A stretch of 17,268 nucleotides of DNA, taken from contig JBGPBV010000142.1 of assembly GCA_041481445.1 (NCBI GenBank), forward strand, positions 1-17,268, given 5' to 3'. The DNA comes from AA29 sp041481445. Lineage in GTDB: Bacteria > Acidobacteriota > Vicinamibacteria > Fen-336. Positions 1-6,525 of the stretch are shown one piece after another. The number at the start of each line of letters is the position of its first letter. The stretch's first letter is position 1. The notes beneath the pieces were generated by a model that worked only from the letters and a program-made list of their open reading frames with translations, was not told where the DNA came from and ran no database searches. The position numbers were made by a program, and so were the translations under genes.

Positions 1-50
1 AGCCGGGCCGGCGGCCGGGAGGCGTCCGACGGGCGCTTCCCGGCCCCTGG

Positions 51-56
51 TACCAT
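51..56 (+). promoter_or_regulatory. Candidate -10 element (TACCAT) for a leaderless start
   Basis: TACCAT ends 5 nt before the ATG at 62, so a transcript starting the usual 6-7 nt downstream would begin at or next to the start codon. No clear -35 box is visible at the usual distance. The same arrangement occurs before the genes at 412, 9242 and 10302, which is the main reason to list it. On its own the hexamer is weak evidence. Confidence 0.35.
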
Positions 57-61
57 CGGGC

Positions 62-369
62 ATGGTCGAACTGCGCGAGCCCCTCGACAGCCTGATCGCC
101 CCGCCCTCCCGCTTCACCGCCGGCACCGGCTTCCCGCGCGCGAAGGAGATCCGCACAAGGAGGAGCTGTCGGCGGCCGGGGTCGAGGTCACGCCGCGGCT
201 CGTCCAGCTCCTGCTGCGGCTGGTCAAGGAAGTCCGCGAGAAGAAGGCCCTGGTCTCCCAGCACCTCGACGGCGTCCGCAACTACTACGCCCACCTGGAC
301 CGCCTGGGCCTGACCGAGGAGGACCTGCTCGCCTACGCGATGGTCCTGGGCCGAGGCGACTCCCTCTAA
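62..369 (+). pseudogene. Small hypothetical gene, apparently frameshifted
   Basis: The product is not recognised. From the ATG at 62 the reading frame gives a protein-like start (MVELREPLDSLIAPPSRF..., about 30 residues) and then turns into an Arg/Ser/Thr-rich string typical of out-of-frame GC-rich DNA. From about 154 the -1 frame gives a convincing helical C-terminus (HKEELSAAGVEVTPRLVQ..., with LVKEVREKK and LTEEDLLAYAM) that ends at TAA 367-369 and has no ATG, GTG or TTG of its own. Joining the two near 149-157 yields one protein of about 102 residues, so one base seems to be missing there. No classical slippery heptamer is seen. The cause may be an assembly error or a true mutation; programmed frameshifting is less likely. 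A diguanylate cyclase gene follows 42 nt downstream. The protein is small and charged with no signal peptide; no function is proposed. Confidence 0.5.
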
Positions 370-397
370 ACGGACCGCACCCGCCCGGCTCCGCTCG

Positions 398-403
398 TAT
401 CAT
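398..403 (+). promoter_or_regulatory. Candidate -10 element (TATCAT) before the diguanylate cyclase gene
   Basis: TATCAT differs from the consensus TATAAT at one position and ends 8 nt before the TTG start at 412. It lies in the 42-bp gap after the upstream stop codon. There is no Shine-Dalgarno sequence between it and TTG (only CGGGGCCG), which fits a leaderless or near-leaderless message. No good -35 hexamer lies 16-18 bp upstream. Confidence 0.45.
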
Positions 404-411
404 CGGGGCCG

Positions 412-2559
412 TTGAGCCAGCCTTCCGACCGCGGGCCCCTCCTCGAGCTCAGGGTGCGCTGGCGCGCCGGGCAGGTCGTGCTGGCCGCGGCGGGAGCGAT
501 GGCGCTGGTCGCCCTCCTCCGGCCGCTGGCCGCGGGCGGCTCGCCGCGCCTGCGCCTGGCCGTCACCGTGCTGCTGGGCCTGGGCGTGGCCGCGGCCGCG
601 CTGCTGTCGAGCCTGCGCAACCGGGGCACGGCCGAGCAGATCGCGTTCTACGTGTTCCTCGTCCTGTGCCTGGACGGGCTGGGCCAGCTCGCCGGCCCCG
701 ACGGGTGGCCCGTCTGGCCCCTCCTCACCCTGCTGATCGGCGCGGTCGCGGTGGCGGAGCCGCCGACGATCGGGTTCGGCCTGGCCGCGCTCGCGGGCCT
801 GCTCAGCGCCGCCGACGCGGCGGCGGGCGGGTTCGTGTCCTGGCGGCCGGTGGTGGCGGCGACCCTCGGCTGGGCCGCCCTCGTGCTGGCCCTGAACCAG
901 GCGCTGCGCGGCGAGAAGCGGCGGCTGAGCGCGGCCCTGGCCGAGCTGGCCCGCGTCCAGCACGGCATCGACCACCTCCAGGACGGCGAGGGCGAGTTCC
1001 CGACTCCCGCCCCCGGCACCGGCCTGCGCCAGGTCTCGGAGCAGGGCCGGCGCTCGCGCCAGGCCGAGCGCGCGGCCGAGCTGGACCGCTGGCTCTCCGG
1101 CCTCGTGGCCGCCGCGCGCTCCGCCCTGGACGCCCACGCCGTCCTCTGCTTCGACTTCGACCGCGAGCGCGAGAAGGCCTACTTGCGGGCCGCGGACGGT
1201 CCTCCCGCCCTCGTCCGCGACAGCGTGCTCGACCTGCGCGGCGACCCCTTCGCCTTCCTGCTCGAGCGCGGGGAGAGCTTCTACGCGACCGACTTCAAGC
1301 GGTTGCTGTGGGCCCTGCCGTACTACGCGGGCGAGGTCAAGGTGGGCACGCTGCTGGCGGTGCCGGTGCGGACGGCGGGGGTGGTCCGGGGCGCGCTGGT
1401 CGTGGACGTGCTGGAGGTGCAGGCGCTCGGTGGGGAGGCGCCCGCGCTCGCGCAGTCCTTCGCGGGCCTGGTGGCGGAGGCGATGGGGCAGCTCCGGGCC
1501 GCGGCCAGCCGGGAGGACGTGGGCACGGAGTTCAAGGCCATCTACGACGTCTCCCGCCAGATCTCGAACCTCATCGACCCCGTGGCCATCCGCCTCCGCC
1601 TGCTCAGCTGCGCGCGCGAGCTGGTCAGGCACGAGGGGGCGGCGGTGGTGATGTCCGACCGGGGCCAGACGCGCTACGTGGTCGAGAACGCGGAGGGCTG
1701 GGCGGGCGAGTTCGAGGGCCGCGAGGTCGGCCTGCTCGAGCGCACCTGGACGGCCTGGCTGCTCAAGTCCGAGGAGGCCAGCCTCCTCCTGGACGACCTC
1801 CAGGGCGGGCGCGACCGCATGCCCGTCCTCGTCCTCGACGAGCACGGCTCCCGCGCGGAGTCGCTGCTGGCGGTCGCGCTGCGCGCCCGGCAGACCACCA
1901 TCGGCGCCCTGCTGCTGACCGGCCGGCGCGGCACCTTCGACTCCGCCGCCCAGCGCGTGCTGGCCATCGTGGCCAACCAGGCCGCGGCCGCCCTGCAGGC
2001 CGGACAGATGATCGACCACGCGCGGGAGGCGGCCATCCACGACGCCCTCACCGGCCTGCACAACCGCCGCGCCTTCGACGAGTCGCTGGAGCGCGCGGTG
2101 GCACGCCAGGACCGCCAGGGCGGGACCTTCGCCCTGCTGCTCCTCGACATCGATCGCTTCAAGAAGCTCAACGACACCTACGGCCATCCCGCCGGCGACG
2201 CCGCCCTGCGCCACACCGCGCAGCTCCTCACCCACCACCTCCGCAAGTCCGACCTGGCCGCGCGGTTCGGCGGCGAGGAGTTCGCGGTGATCCTGGCTTC
2301 CACCGACCGCGCCGGCGCCCAGACCCTCGCGGAGAAGGTGCGCAAGGAGATCGAGAACGGGCGCCTCGTCCACGACGGGGCGCGCCTGGGAGTCACCATC
2401 AGCATCGGCGTCGCGGTGTGGCCGGAGGACGGCCGCCCGCGCGAGGCGCTCCTCGCCGCCGCCGACCGCGCGCTCTACGCGGCGAAGGAAGGTGGGCGCA
2501 ACCGCGTGGTCACGGCGGCCTCGCTGGCGGCCGCTCCCGCACCCTCCGCATCCGCCTGA
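412..2559 (+). CDS. Membrane diguanylate cyclase with two GAF-like domains and GGEEF
   Basis: This 715-residue protein should make the second messenger c-di-GMP from two GTP. The N-terminal ~165 residues contain several hydrophobic stretches (about five or six membrane segments), followed by a charged linker. Two GAF-like sensor regions follow at about 222-365 and 370-535, the second ending in a long helix. The GGDEF domain spans about 540-700, beginning DALTGLHNRR and carrying the metal-site LLDIDRFKKLND stretch. The active-site motif is GGEEF at 620-624. An RxxD inhibitory site (R611 to D614) sits five residues before it, so product feedback inhibition is expected. A short Ala/Pro-rich tail ends the protein. 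The first start after the in-frame stop at 367-369 is TTG 412, which keeps the full basic N-terminus; an internal ATG at 499 falls inside the first membrane segment and is less likely. The signals sensed are unknown, and no c-di-GMP effector is visible nearby. Confidence 0.93.
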   Translation: MSQPSDRGPLLELRVRWRAGQVVLAAAGAMALVALLRPLAAGGSPRLRLAVTVLLGLGVAAAALLSSLRNRGTAEQIAFYVFLVLCLDGLGQLAGPDGWPVWPLLTLLIGAVAVAEPPTIGFGLAALAGLLSAADAAAGGFVSWRPVVAATLGWAALVLALNQALRGEKRRLSAALAELARVQHGIDHLQDGEGEFPTPAPGTGLRQVSEQGRRSRQAERAAELDRWLSGLVAAARSALDAHAVLCFDFDREREKAYLRAADGPPALVRDSVLDLRGDPFAFLLERGESFYATDFKRLLWALPYYAGEVKVGTLLAVPVRTAGVVRGALVVDVLEVQALGGEAPALAQSFAGLVAEAMGQLRAAASREDVGTEFKAIYDVSRQISNLIDPVAIRLRLLSCARELVRHEGAAVVMSDRGQTRYVVENAEGWAGEFEGREVGLLERTWTAWLLKSEEASLLLDDLQGGRDRMPVLVLDEHGSRAESLLAVALRARQTTIGALLLTGRRGTFDSAAQRVLAIVANQAAAALQAGQMIDHAREAAIHDALTGLHNRRAFDESLERAVARQDRQGGTFALLLLDIDRFKKLNDTYGHPAGDAALRHTAQLLTHHLRKSDLAARFGGEEFAVILASTDRAGAQTLAEKVRKEIENGRLVHDGARLGVTISIGVAVWPEDGRPREALLAAADRALYAAKEGGRNRVVTAASLAAAPAPSASA

Positions 2560-2752
2560 TCACCCGCCCTCGGGCCCTCTCCCCTGGCCCATGCGTTGCA
2601 TACTGGGGGAGGGCGGAGGTGTCGACAGTGATGAACGGGGAGGCACGGTGAGCTCGGCGCCGCACGTCGGCGGCGGCGAGCGACGGGGGGTTTCAGGGGG
2701 GGAGCCGAAGCCCATCGGGATGACGCGTAGCGTTCCCCCCCTGAGATAGAAG
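2560..2752 (+). promoter_or_regulatory. Intergenic leader with possible promoter, upstream mini-ORFs and hairpin
   Basis: No established gene lies in this 193-bp gap. A CATACT hexamer (2599-2604) could be a -10 element, without a recognisable -35. Two possible leader ORFs overlap each other: ATG 2631 (6 codons, stop 2649-2651) and GTG 2648 (33 codons, stop TAG 2747-2749), the latter 4 nt after GGGGAGG. The second ends 3 nt before the ATG of the next gene. Its predicted peptide is Gly/Pro/Arg-rich and unlike a conserved protein. A weak 5-bp GGGCC/GGCCC stem (2572-2590) has no T-run and is not a convincing terminator. The main structure is the inverted repeat listed separately. Confidence 0.4.
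2693..2744 (+). repeat. Strong inverted repeat (hairpin) just before the EEP gene
   Basis: TCAGGGGGGG at 2693-2702 is a perfect reverse complement of CCCCCCCTGA at 2735-2744. The stem extends inward by A-T, G-T(U) and C-G pairs, giving 13 pairs around a 26-nt loop. Outward it can gain a T-G wobble and a T-A pair. The hairpin ends 8 nt before the ATG at 2753, where a ribosome would bind, so it could control translation initiation of that gene. No T-tract follows, which argues against an intrinsic terminator. I do not recognise it as a known riboswitch or REP class. Confidence 0.7.
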
Positions 2753-3541
2753 ATGAAGCTCCGGGTCGCCACCTACAACGTCCATCGGTGCCGCGGCATC
2801 GACGGGCGGCTTCGGCCTCAGCGCATCGTTGAGGTCTTGCGCGAGATCGGGGCGGACGTGGCCGCGCTGCAGGAGGTGGTGAGCGGCGAGGGCGAGGGAC
2901 AGGAGAACCAGGCCCGCTACATCGGGGAGACCCTCGGCCTGCACTGGGCGCTCGGAGAGAACCGCAAGCTCAAGGGCGCCGCCTACGGCAACGTCGTGCT
3001 GAGCCGGTTCCCCCTCCGTGTGATGAAGAACCACGACATCAGCGTGAGCGGCCGGGAGCGGCGGGGGGCGTTCCACACCGACGTCCTCGTCGGCCACGAC
3101 GATGCGGTGCACGTGTTCAACATCCACCTCGGCACGGCCTTCGTCGAGCGGCGGCACCAGGGGCGCCGGCTCAGCGAGCGGGGCTCGGGGATCCTCCACG
3201 ACCGCGAACTCAAGGGGGCGAAGATCGTCCTCGGCGACTTCAACGAGTGGACGAGCGGCCTGGCCACGCGCCTGCTCGGCTCCCACCTCCGCCGCGCCGA
3301 CGTGGGCCCGCGCCTGCGGCGGCGCCGGACCTTCCCGGGCTTCCTGCCCCTGCTCCACCTGGACCACATCTACTACGACGGGCCCCTGGAGCTGCAGAAG
3401 CTGGCCGTGCACCGCAGCCGGAAGTCACTGGTGGCGTCCGATCACCTGCCCCTGGTCGCGGACTTCGAGTACGTGGCCGGGGTCGCTCCCGCGCGCGAGG
3501 GCGCGGGGGGGGAGGTGGTGACGGAGGCCGGAGACGACTAG
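2753..3541 (+). CDS. Endonuclease/exonuclease/phosphatase (EEP) family protein
   Basis: This 262-residue protein has the hallmark motifs of the metal-dependent EEP fold in order: TYNVHRC near the N-terminus (Asn ligand), LQEVV at about 40 (metal-binding Glu), NIHLG around 122 (catalytic His), GDFNEW around 162 (Asp/Asn pair), LDHIYY around 205 and SDHLPL around 226 (final Asp-His). It resembles the YbhP-like branch that often sits beside cardiolipin synthases. The family also holds nucleases, sphingomyelinases and inositol-polyphosphate 5-phosphatases, so the substrate cannot be read from sequence. No signal peptide or membrane segment is seen, so it is probably cytoplasmic. The C-terminal ~25 residues are Gly/Ala/Glu-rich and probably disordered. 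The ATG has no good Shine-Dalgarno and sits just behind a strong hairpin. Its TAG overlaps the stop of the convergent gene. Being next to an inositol locus is suggestive, but the gene faces the other way. Confidence 0.88.
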   Translation: MKLRVATYNVHRCRGIDGRLRPQRIVEVLREIGADVAALQEVVSGEGEGQENQARYIGETLGLHWALGENRKLKGAAYGNVVLSRFPLRVMKNHDISVSGRERRGAFHTDVLVGHDDAVHVFNIHLGTAFVERRHQGRRLSERGSGILHDRELKGAKIVLGDFNEWTSGLATRLLGSHLRRADVGPRLRRRRTFPGFLPLLHLDHIYYDGPLELQKLAVHRSRKSLVASDHLPLVADFEYVAGVAPAREGAGGEVVTEAGDD

Positions 3542-4557
3542 ACGTCCGCCGGCGCCACCGGCCGGCCCGACACCCGCGCCTTCTCGGCGGCCAGGGCCAC
3601 CCGGATCGCCCCGATCCCGTCGTCGATGGTGACCGACGGCGGCCTTCCCTCGATGACGTTCAGGGCGAAGTCCCGGAGCTGGATCGTGTAGGCCTCCTCG
3701 AAGCGCTGCATGAAATGGGGCACGGTGTCGTGGGCGATGCTGTTCTTCGTCATCGTCAGCAGCGGCGTCTGGCGGATGAAGCCGATGCGCAGGGTCCCCG
3801 CCGTGCCCAGCAGCTCGGAGCTGATGTCGTAGCCGTAGATGCCGTTGCGGGAGAGGTCCACCACCCCGATCCTGTCGTCGGCGAAGACGAGGCTCACGAT
3901 CGCGTTGTCGATGTCGCCCACCGTCTTGAGCTCGGGATAGGCGAGCGTCCCCCCGACCGCCGTGACCGACTTCACCTCGCCCATGAACCAGCGCGCGAGG
4001 TCGAAATCGTGGATGCCCATGTCCATGATCATCCCGCCGCTGCTCTTCGGGTTCGCGTACTCGAGCGAGGTCCGGTAGGGATCGCGCGACGAGGACTTGA
4101 ACACCACCGGCGTCCCGATCAGCCCCTCCCGGACCTTGCCCTTGGCCGCCGCGTAGCCGGGATCGAAGCGACGCATGAAGCCCATCTGGAAGAACACTCC
4201 GGGCCGGGACACCGCCGCCTTCATCTTCTGGGTCTCCTCCAGCGAGAGCGCGGGCGGCTTCTCGCAGAAGATGGCCTTGCCGGTGCCGCAGGCGGCCACG
4301 GTGATCGCGGCGTGGGTGTGGGTCGGGCTGGCGATGACGATCGCCTCGACATCGGCGTCGCCGAGCAACCCTTCGGGATCGCGATGAGGGCGCGCGTCGC
4401 AGGTCGACGACACCTCGGCGAGGGCGGCCTGGTCGGGGTCGGCCACTGCGACCAGACGCGTCTCCGGGATCCGGGTGGCCAGGTCGCGCGCGTAGATGCG
4501 TCCCAGCCGCCCCAGCCCGATGAGACCGACCTTCAGCCGCCGCTTCGCCCCCGTCAT
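3538..4557 (-). CDS. iolG: Gfo/Idh/MocA oxidoreductase, probable inositol 2-dehydrogenase
   Basis: This 339-residue NAD(P)-dependent dehydrogenase probably oxidises myo-inositol to 2-keto-myo-inositol (scyllo-inosose), the first catabolic step. The Rossmann motif GLGRLG is at residues 14-19, and D40 at the end of the second beta strand favours NAD. The family lysine is in CEKP (K100), and MDMGIHDFD supplies D179 and H183. Together these match the K-D-H catalytic set of Bacillus IolG. Length is usual for the family. It is the last gene of the leftward transporter operon; its ATG overlaps the binding-protein stop as ATGA, indicating translational coupling. Its stop overlaps that of the convergent EEP gene. 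A dehydrogenase for scyllo- or chiro-inositol or another polyol is possible, since Gfo/Idh/MocA specificity is hard to predict. The opposite arm with iolC, iolB and iolD makes an inositol role the best choice. Confidence 0.85.
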   Translation of the reverse strand: MTGAKRRLKVGLIGLGRLGRIYARDLATRIPETRLVAVADPDQAALAEVSSTCDARPHRDPEGLLGDADVEAIVIASPTHTHAAITVAACGTGKAIFCEKPPALSLEETQKMKAAVSRPGVFFQMGFMRRFDPGYAAAKGKVREGLIGTPVVFKSSSRDPYRTSLEYANPKSSGGMIMDMGIHDFDLARWFMGEVKSVTAVGGTLAYPELKTVGDIDNAIVSLVFADDRIGVVDLSRNGIYGYDISSELLGTAGTLRIGFIRQTPLLTMTKNSIAHDTVPHFMQRFEEAYTIQLRDFALNVIEGRPPSVTIDDGIGAIRVALAAEKARVSGRPVAPADV

Positions 4558-5564
4558 CGTGTCCCTCCCGGGCTGGCCGGGCGGGCCGGGCTCGCCGCCC
4601 CGGCGGGCGTGTCCTTGGTGACCAGATCGATCCGCACGAGCTGCTCGGCGGGGACGGCCTCCCCCTTGAGCAGCTTGTCCGCGCTCTCCACCGCCACCCG
4701 CCCCATCTCCGACGGGAACTGCGCCACCGAGGCCACGATGGCGCCGTCCTTGATGGCCTTGCGCGCGTCCTCGACCGCGTCGTAGCCGACGACCTTGATC
4801 TTCCCCGTCTTGCCGCGGGCGGCGATCGCCTCCACCGCGCCCAGGGCCATCATGTCGTTGCACGAGAAGAGGGCGTCGATCTCGGGGTGCGCCTCCAGCA
4901 TGTTCTGGAAGACCGTGAAGCCCTGGTCGCGCTCCCAGTTGGCGGTCTGGGAGGCCACGATGCGGATCCCCTTGGCGTCCTTGACCGCGTCCTTGAACCC
5001 GCGCAGGCGCTGGTCGCCCGTCTCGTGCCCGGGGATCCCCTCCAGCACGGCCACGGTGGCCTTGCCGCCGGTCACGTCCAGCAGGTACTTCCCGGCGATC
5101 TTCCCGCCCTCGTAGTTGTCCGAGCCGATGTATGTATCCGTCCTGATCCCGGCCTCGGCGGCCGCCTTCGGATCGACGCGCGTGTCGACGATCACCACGC
5201 GTATCCCGGCCGCGTTGGCCTTGGCGATCGCGGGCACGATCTCCTTCGAGCCGGAGGGGGTCACGGCCAGGACCTTGACGCCGGTCTGGATGAGGTTCTC
5301 GATGATCTGCATCTGCTTGTCGACGTCCACCTCGCGCTCCGCGGCCTGGACGGTGAGGTCCACGCCGAGGCGCGCGGCCGCCTCCCGCGCCCCCCGCTCC
5401 ATGTCGATGAAGAAGGGGCTGTTGAGCGTCTTGAGGACGAGGGCCACCCGCGGCTTGGCGGAGGCCGGTGACGCCGTGCCGGCGCCCGGCGCCTCCCGGC
5501 CCGAGCAGGCGGAGGCGGCGATTGCCGCCGCCGCGACCAGACCGACCGACCATCGCTTCTTCAT
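4554..5564 (-). CDS. CUT2 sugar ABC transporter substrate-binding lipoprotein
   Basis: This 336-residue protein should capture the sugar or polyol (most likely myo-inositol) outside the membrane and deliver it to the permease. The N-terminus MKKRW, a hydrophobic stretch and an ASAC lipobox put the lipidated cysteine at residue 20. The mature part is a type I periplasmic-binding fold of the ribose/inositol kind (Peripla_BP_4), with NSPFF at the first ligand-facing strand, QMQIIENLIQTGV, VIVDTRVD, GSDNYEGG and the FSCNDMMALGAVEA hinge region. A short Ala/Pro tail follows. The frame is open further upstream, but ATG 5564 was chosen because it starts the signal peptide and has GAGG 5 nt before it. 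It begins 7 nt after the permease stop and overlaps the dehydrogenase start by 4 nt. The substrate is inferred from the neighbouring iol genes. Confidence 0.92.
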   Translation of the reverse strand: MKKRWSVGLVAAAAIAASACSGREAPGAGTASPASAKPRVALVLKTLNSPFFIDMERGAREAAARLGVDLTVQAAEREVDVDKQMQIIENLIQTGVKVLAVTPSGSKEIVPAIAKANAAGIRVVIVDTRVDPKAAAEAGIRTDTYIGSDNYEGGKIAGKYLLDVTGGKATVAVLEGIPGHETGDQRLRGFKDAVKDAKGIRIVASQTANWERDQGFTVFQNMLEAHPEIDALFSCNDMMALGAVEAIAARGKTGKIKVVGYDAVEDARKAIKDGAIVASVAQFPSEMGRVAVESADKLLKGEAVPAEQLVRIDLVTKDTPAGAASPARPASPGGTR

Positions 5565-5571
5565 GGATCCC

Positions 5572-6525
5572 TCACTTGGACGCGGGCTTGAGCATGGAGT
5601 CGACAAGGACGGCGGTGATGATGACGACGCCGATGACGATCTGCTGGAAGAAGGACGAGGTGCCGAGCAGGTTGAGGCCGTTGCGCAGGACGCCCATGAT
5701 GAGCGCGCCCACCAGGGTGCCGTGCAGGGTGCCCACCCCGCCGGAGAGGCTGGTCCCGCCGATGACGGTGGCGGCGATGGCGTCGAGCTCGTAGTTGAAG
5801 CCGGCGATCGGCTGCGCGGAGTTGAGGCGGGCGGTCAGGAGCACGGCAGCCAGGCCGCTGGCCACCCCGGACAGGACGTACACCATCGTCTTGTGGAAGC
5901 CGGCGCTGATCCCGCTCAGGCGCGTGGCCTCCTCGTTGCCGCCGATGGCGTACACGTAACGGCCGAAGCGCGTGCGGGTGAGCAGGAAGTGACCGACGAC
6001 GTAGATGACGGCGGTGATCAGGACGGGCGACGGTATGCCGAGGAGCCGCCCGGTCGCGATCCCGCGGAAGCCCGCCTCGAACCCGGAGACGGGCCGGCCC
6101 TCGGTGAAGACCAGGGCCCCGCCGCGCGCGATGCTCATCATGCCGAGGGTGGCGATGAACGCGGGGAGGCCGCCCTTGGTGATGAGCGCCCCGTTGACCA
6201 GGCCGCACAGCGCCCCCGCCCCCAGCCCCGCCCCGATGGCCACCGGCACCACCGCCCCCGCGCGGAGCGCGCTCGCCAGCACCACCCCGGCCAGGGCCAG
6301 GACCGATCCCACGGAGAGGTCGATGCCGCCGGAGAGGATCACGAAGGTCATCCCGACCGCGATGACGGCGTTGATGCTCGTCTGCTCCATCACGTTGAGC
6401 AGGTTCGAGACGGACAGGAAATGCGGGCTCAGGAAGGAGAGGAGGACGACGAGGGCGAAGAGGCCCACCACCGTCCCCAGCTCGCGGGCGCGGCGGGCGG
6501 CCGCGGGGCCGAGCGCGGAGGCCAT
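5572..6525 (-). CDS. CUT2 sugar ABC transporter permease (RbsC-like)
   Basis: This 317-residue integral membrane protein should form the homodimeric channel of the transporter. About eight to ten hydrophobic segments run through it. Family landmarks are GMTFVILSGGIDLSVGS (about 60-76), the loop GGNEEATRLSGI, and IGGTSLSGGVGTLHGTLVGA, which probably contacts the ATPase. It ends just after the last membrane segment. The start was set at ATG 6525: the open frame continues upstream inside the ATPase gene, but only in out-of-frame composition. ATG 6525 shares one base with the ATPase stop (TGATG), a classic coupled start. Gene order ATPase, permease, binding protein resembles rbs- and inositol-type CUT2 operons. 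Confidence 0.93.
   Translation of the reverse strand: MASALGPAAARRARELGTVVGLFALVVLLSFLSPHFLSVSNLLNVMEQTSINAVIAVGMTFVILSGGIDLSVGSVLALAGVVLASALRAGAVVPVAIGAGLGAGALCGLVNGALITKGGLPAFIATLGMMSIARGGALVFTEGRPVSGFEAGFRGIATGRLLGIPSPVLITAVIYVVGHFLLTRTRFGRYVYAIGGNEEATRLSGISAGFHKTMVYVLSGVASGLAAVLLTARLNSAQPIAGFNYELDAIAATVIGGTSLSGGVGTLHGTLVGALIMGVLRNGLNLLGTSSFFQQIVIGVVIITAVLVDSMLKPASK

Noticed and set aside
145..165. Programmed -1 frameshift in the small gene at 62-369
   Set aside because: No X-XXY-YYZ slippery heptamer or clear downstream stem is present; AAGGAGGAG nearby is not enough. A missing base is the simpler explanation.
400..2373. 657-codon open frame on the minus strand opposite the diguanylate cyclase gene
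   Set aside because: Its His/Arg/Gly/Ala-rich composition has no domain motif, and the opposite strand carries clear GAF and GGEEF motifs. Long antisense frames are expected at this GC content.
2572..2590. Intrinsic terminator after the diguanylate cyclase gene (GGGCC/GGCCC stem)
   Set aside because: The stem is only 5 bp with a C-rich loop and there is no T-run.
2693..2752. c-di-GMP (GEMM) riboswitch in the leader next to the diguanylate cyclase gene
   Set aside because: I could not place the conserved GEMM core segments; only a vague GACGC resemblance exists in the loop. A covariance-model search would decide.
3247..4785. 512-codon plus-strand frame across the EEP and IolG genes
   Set aside because: It runs antisense to a gene with a full K-D-H dehydrogenase motif set and out of frame with the EEP gene; its composition is Arg/His/Pro-rich.
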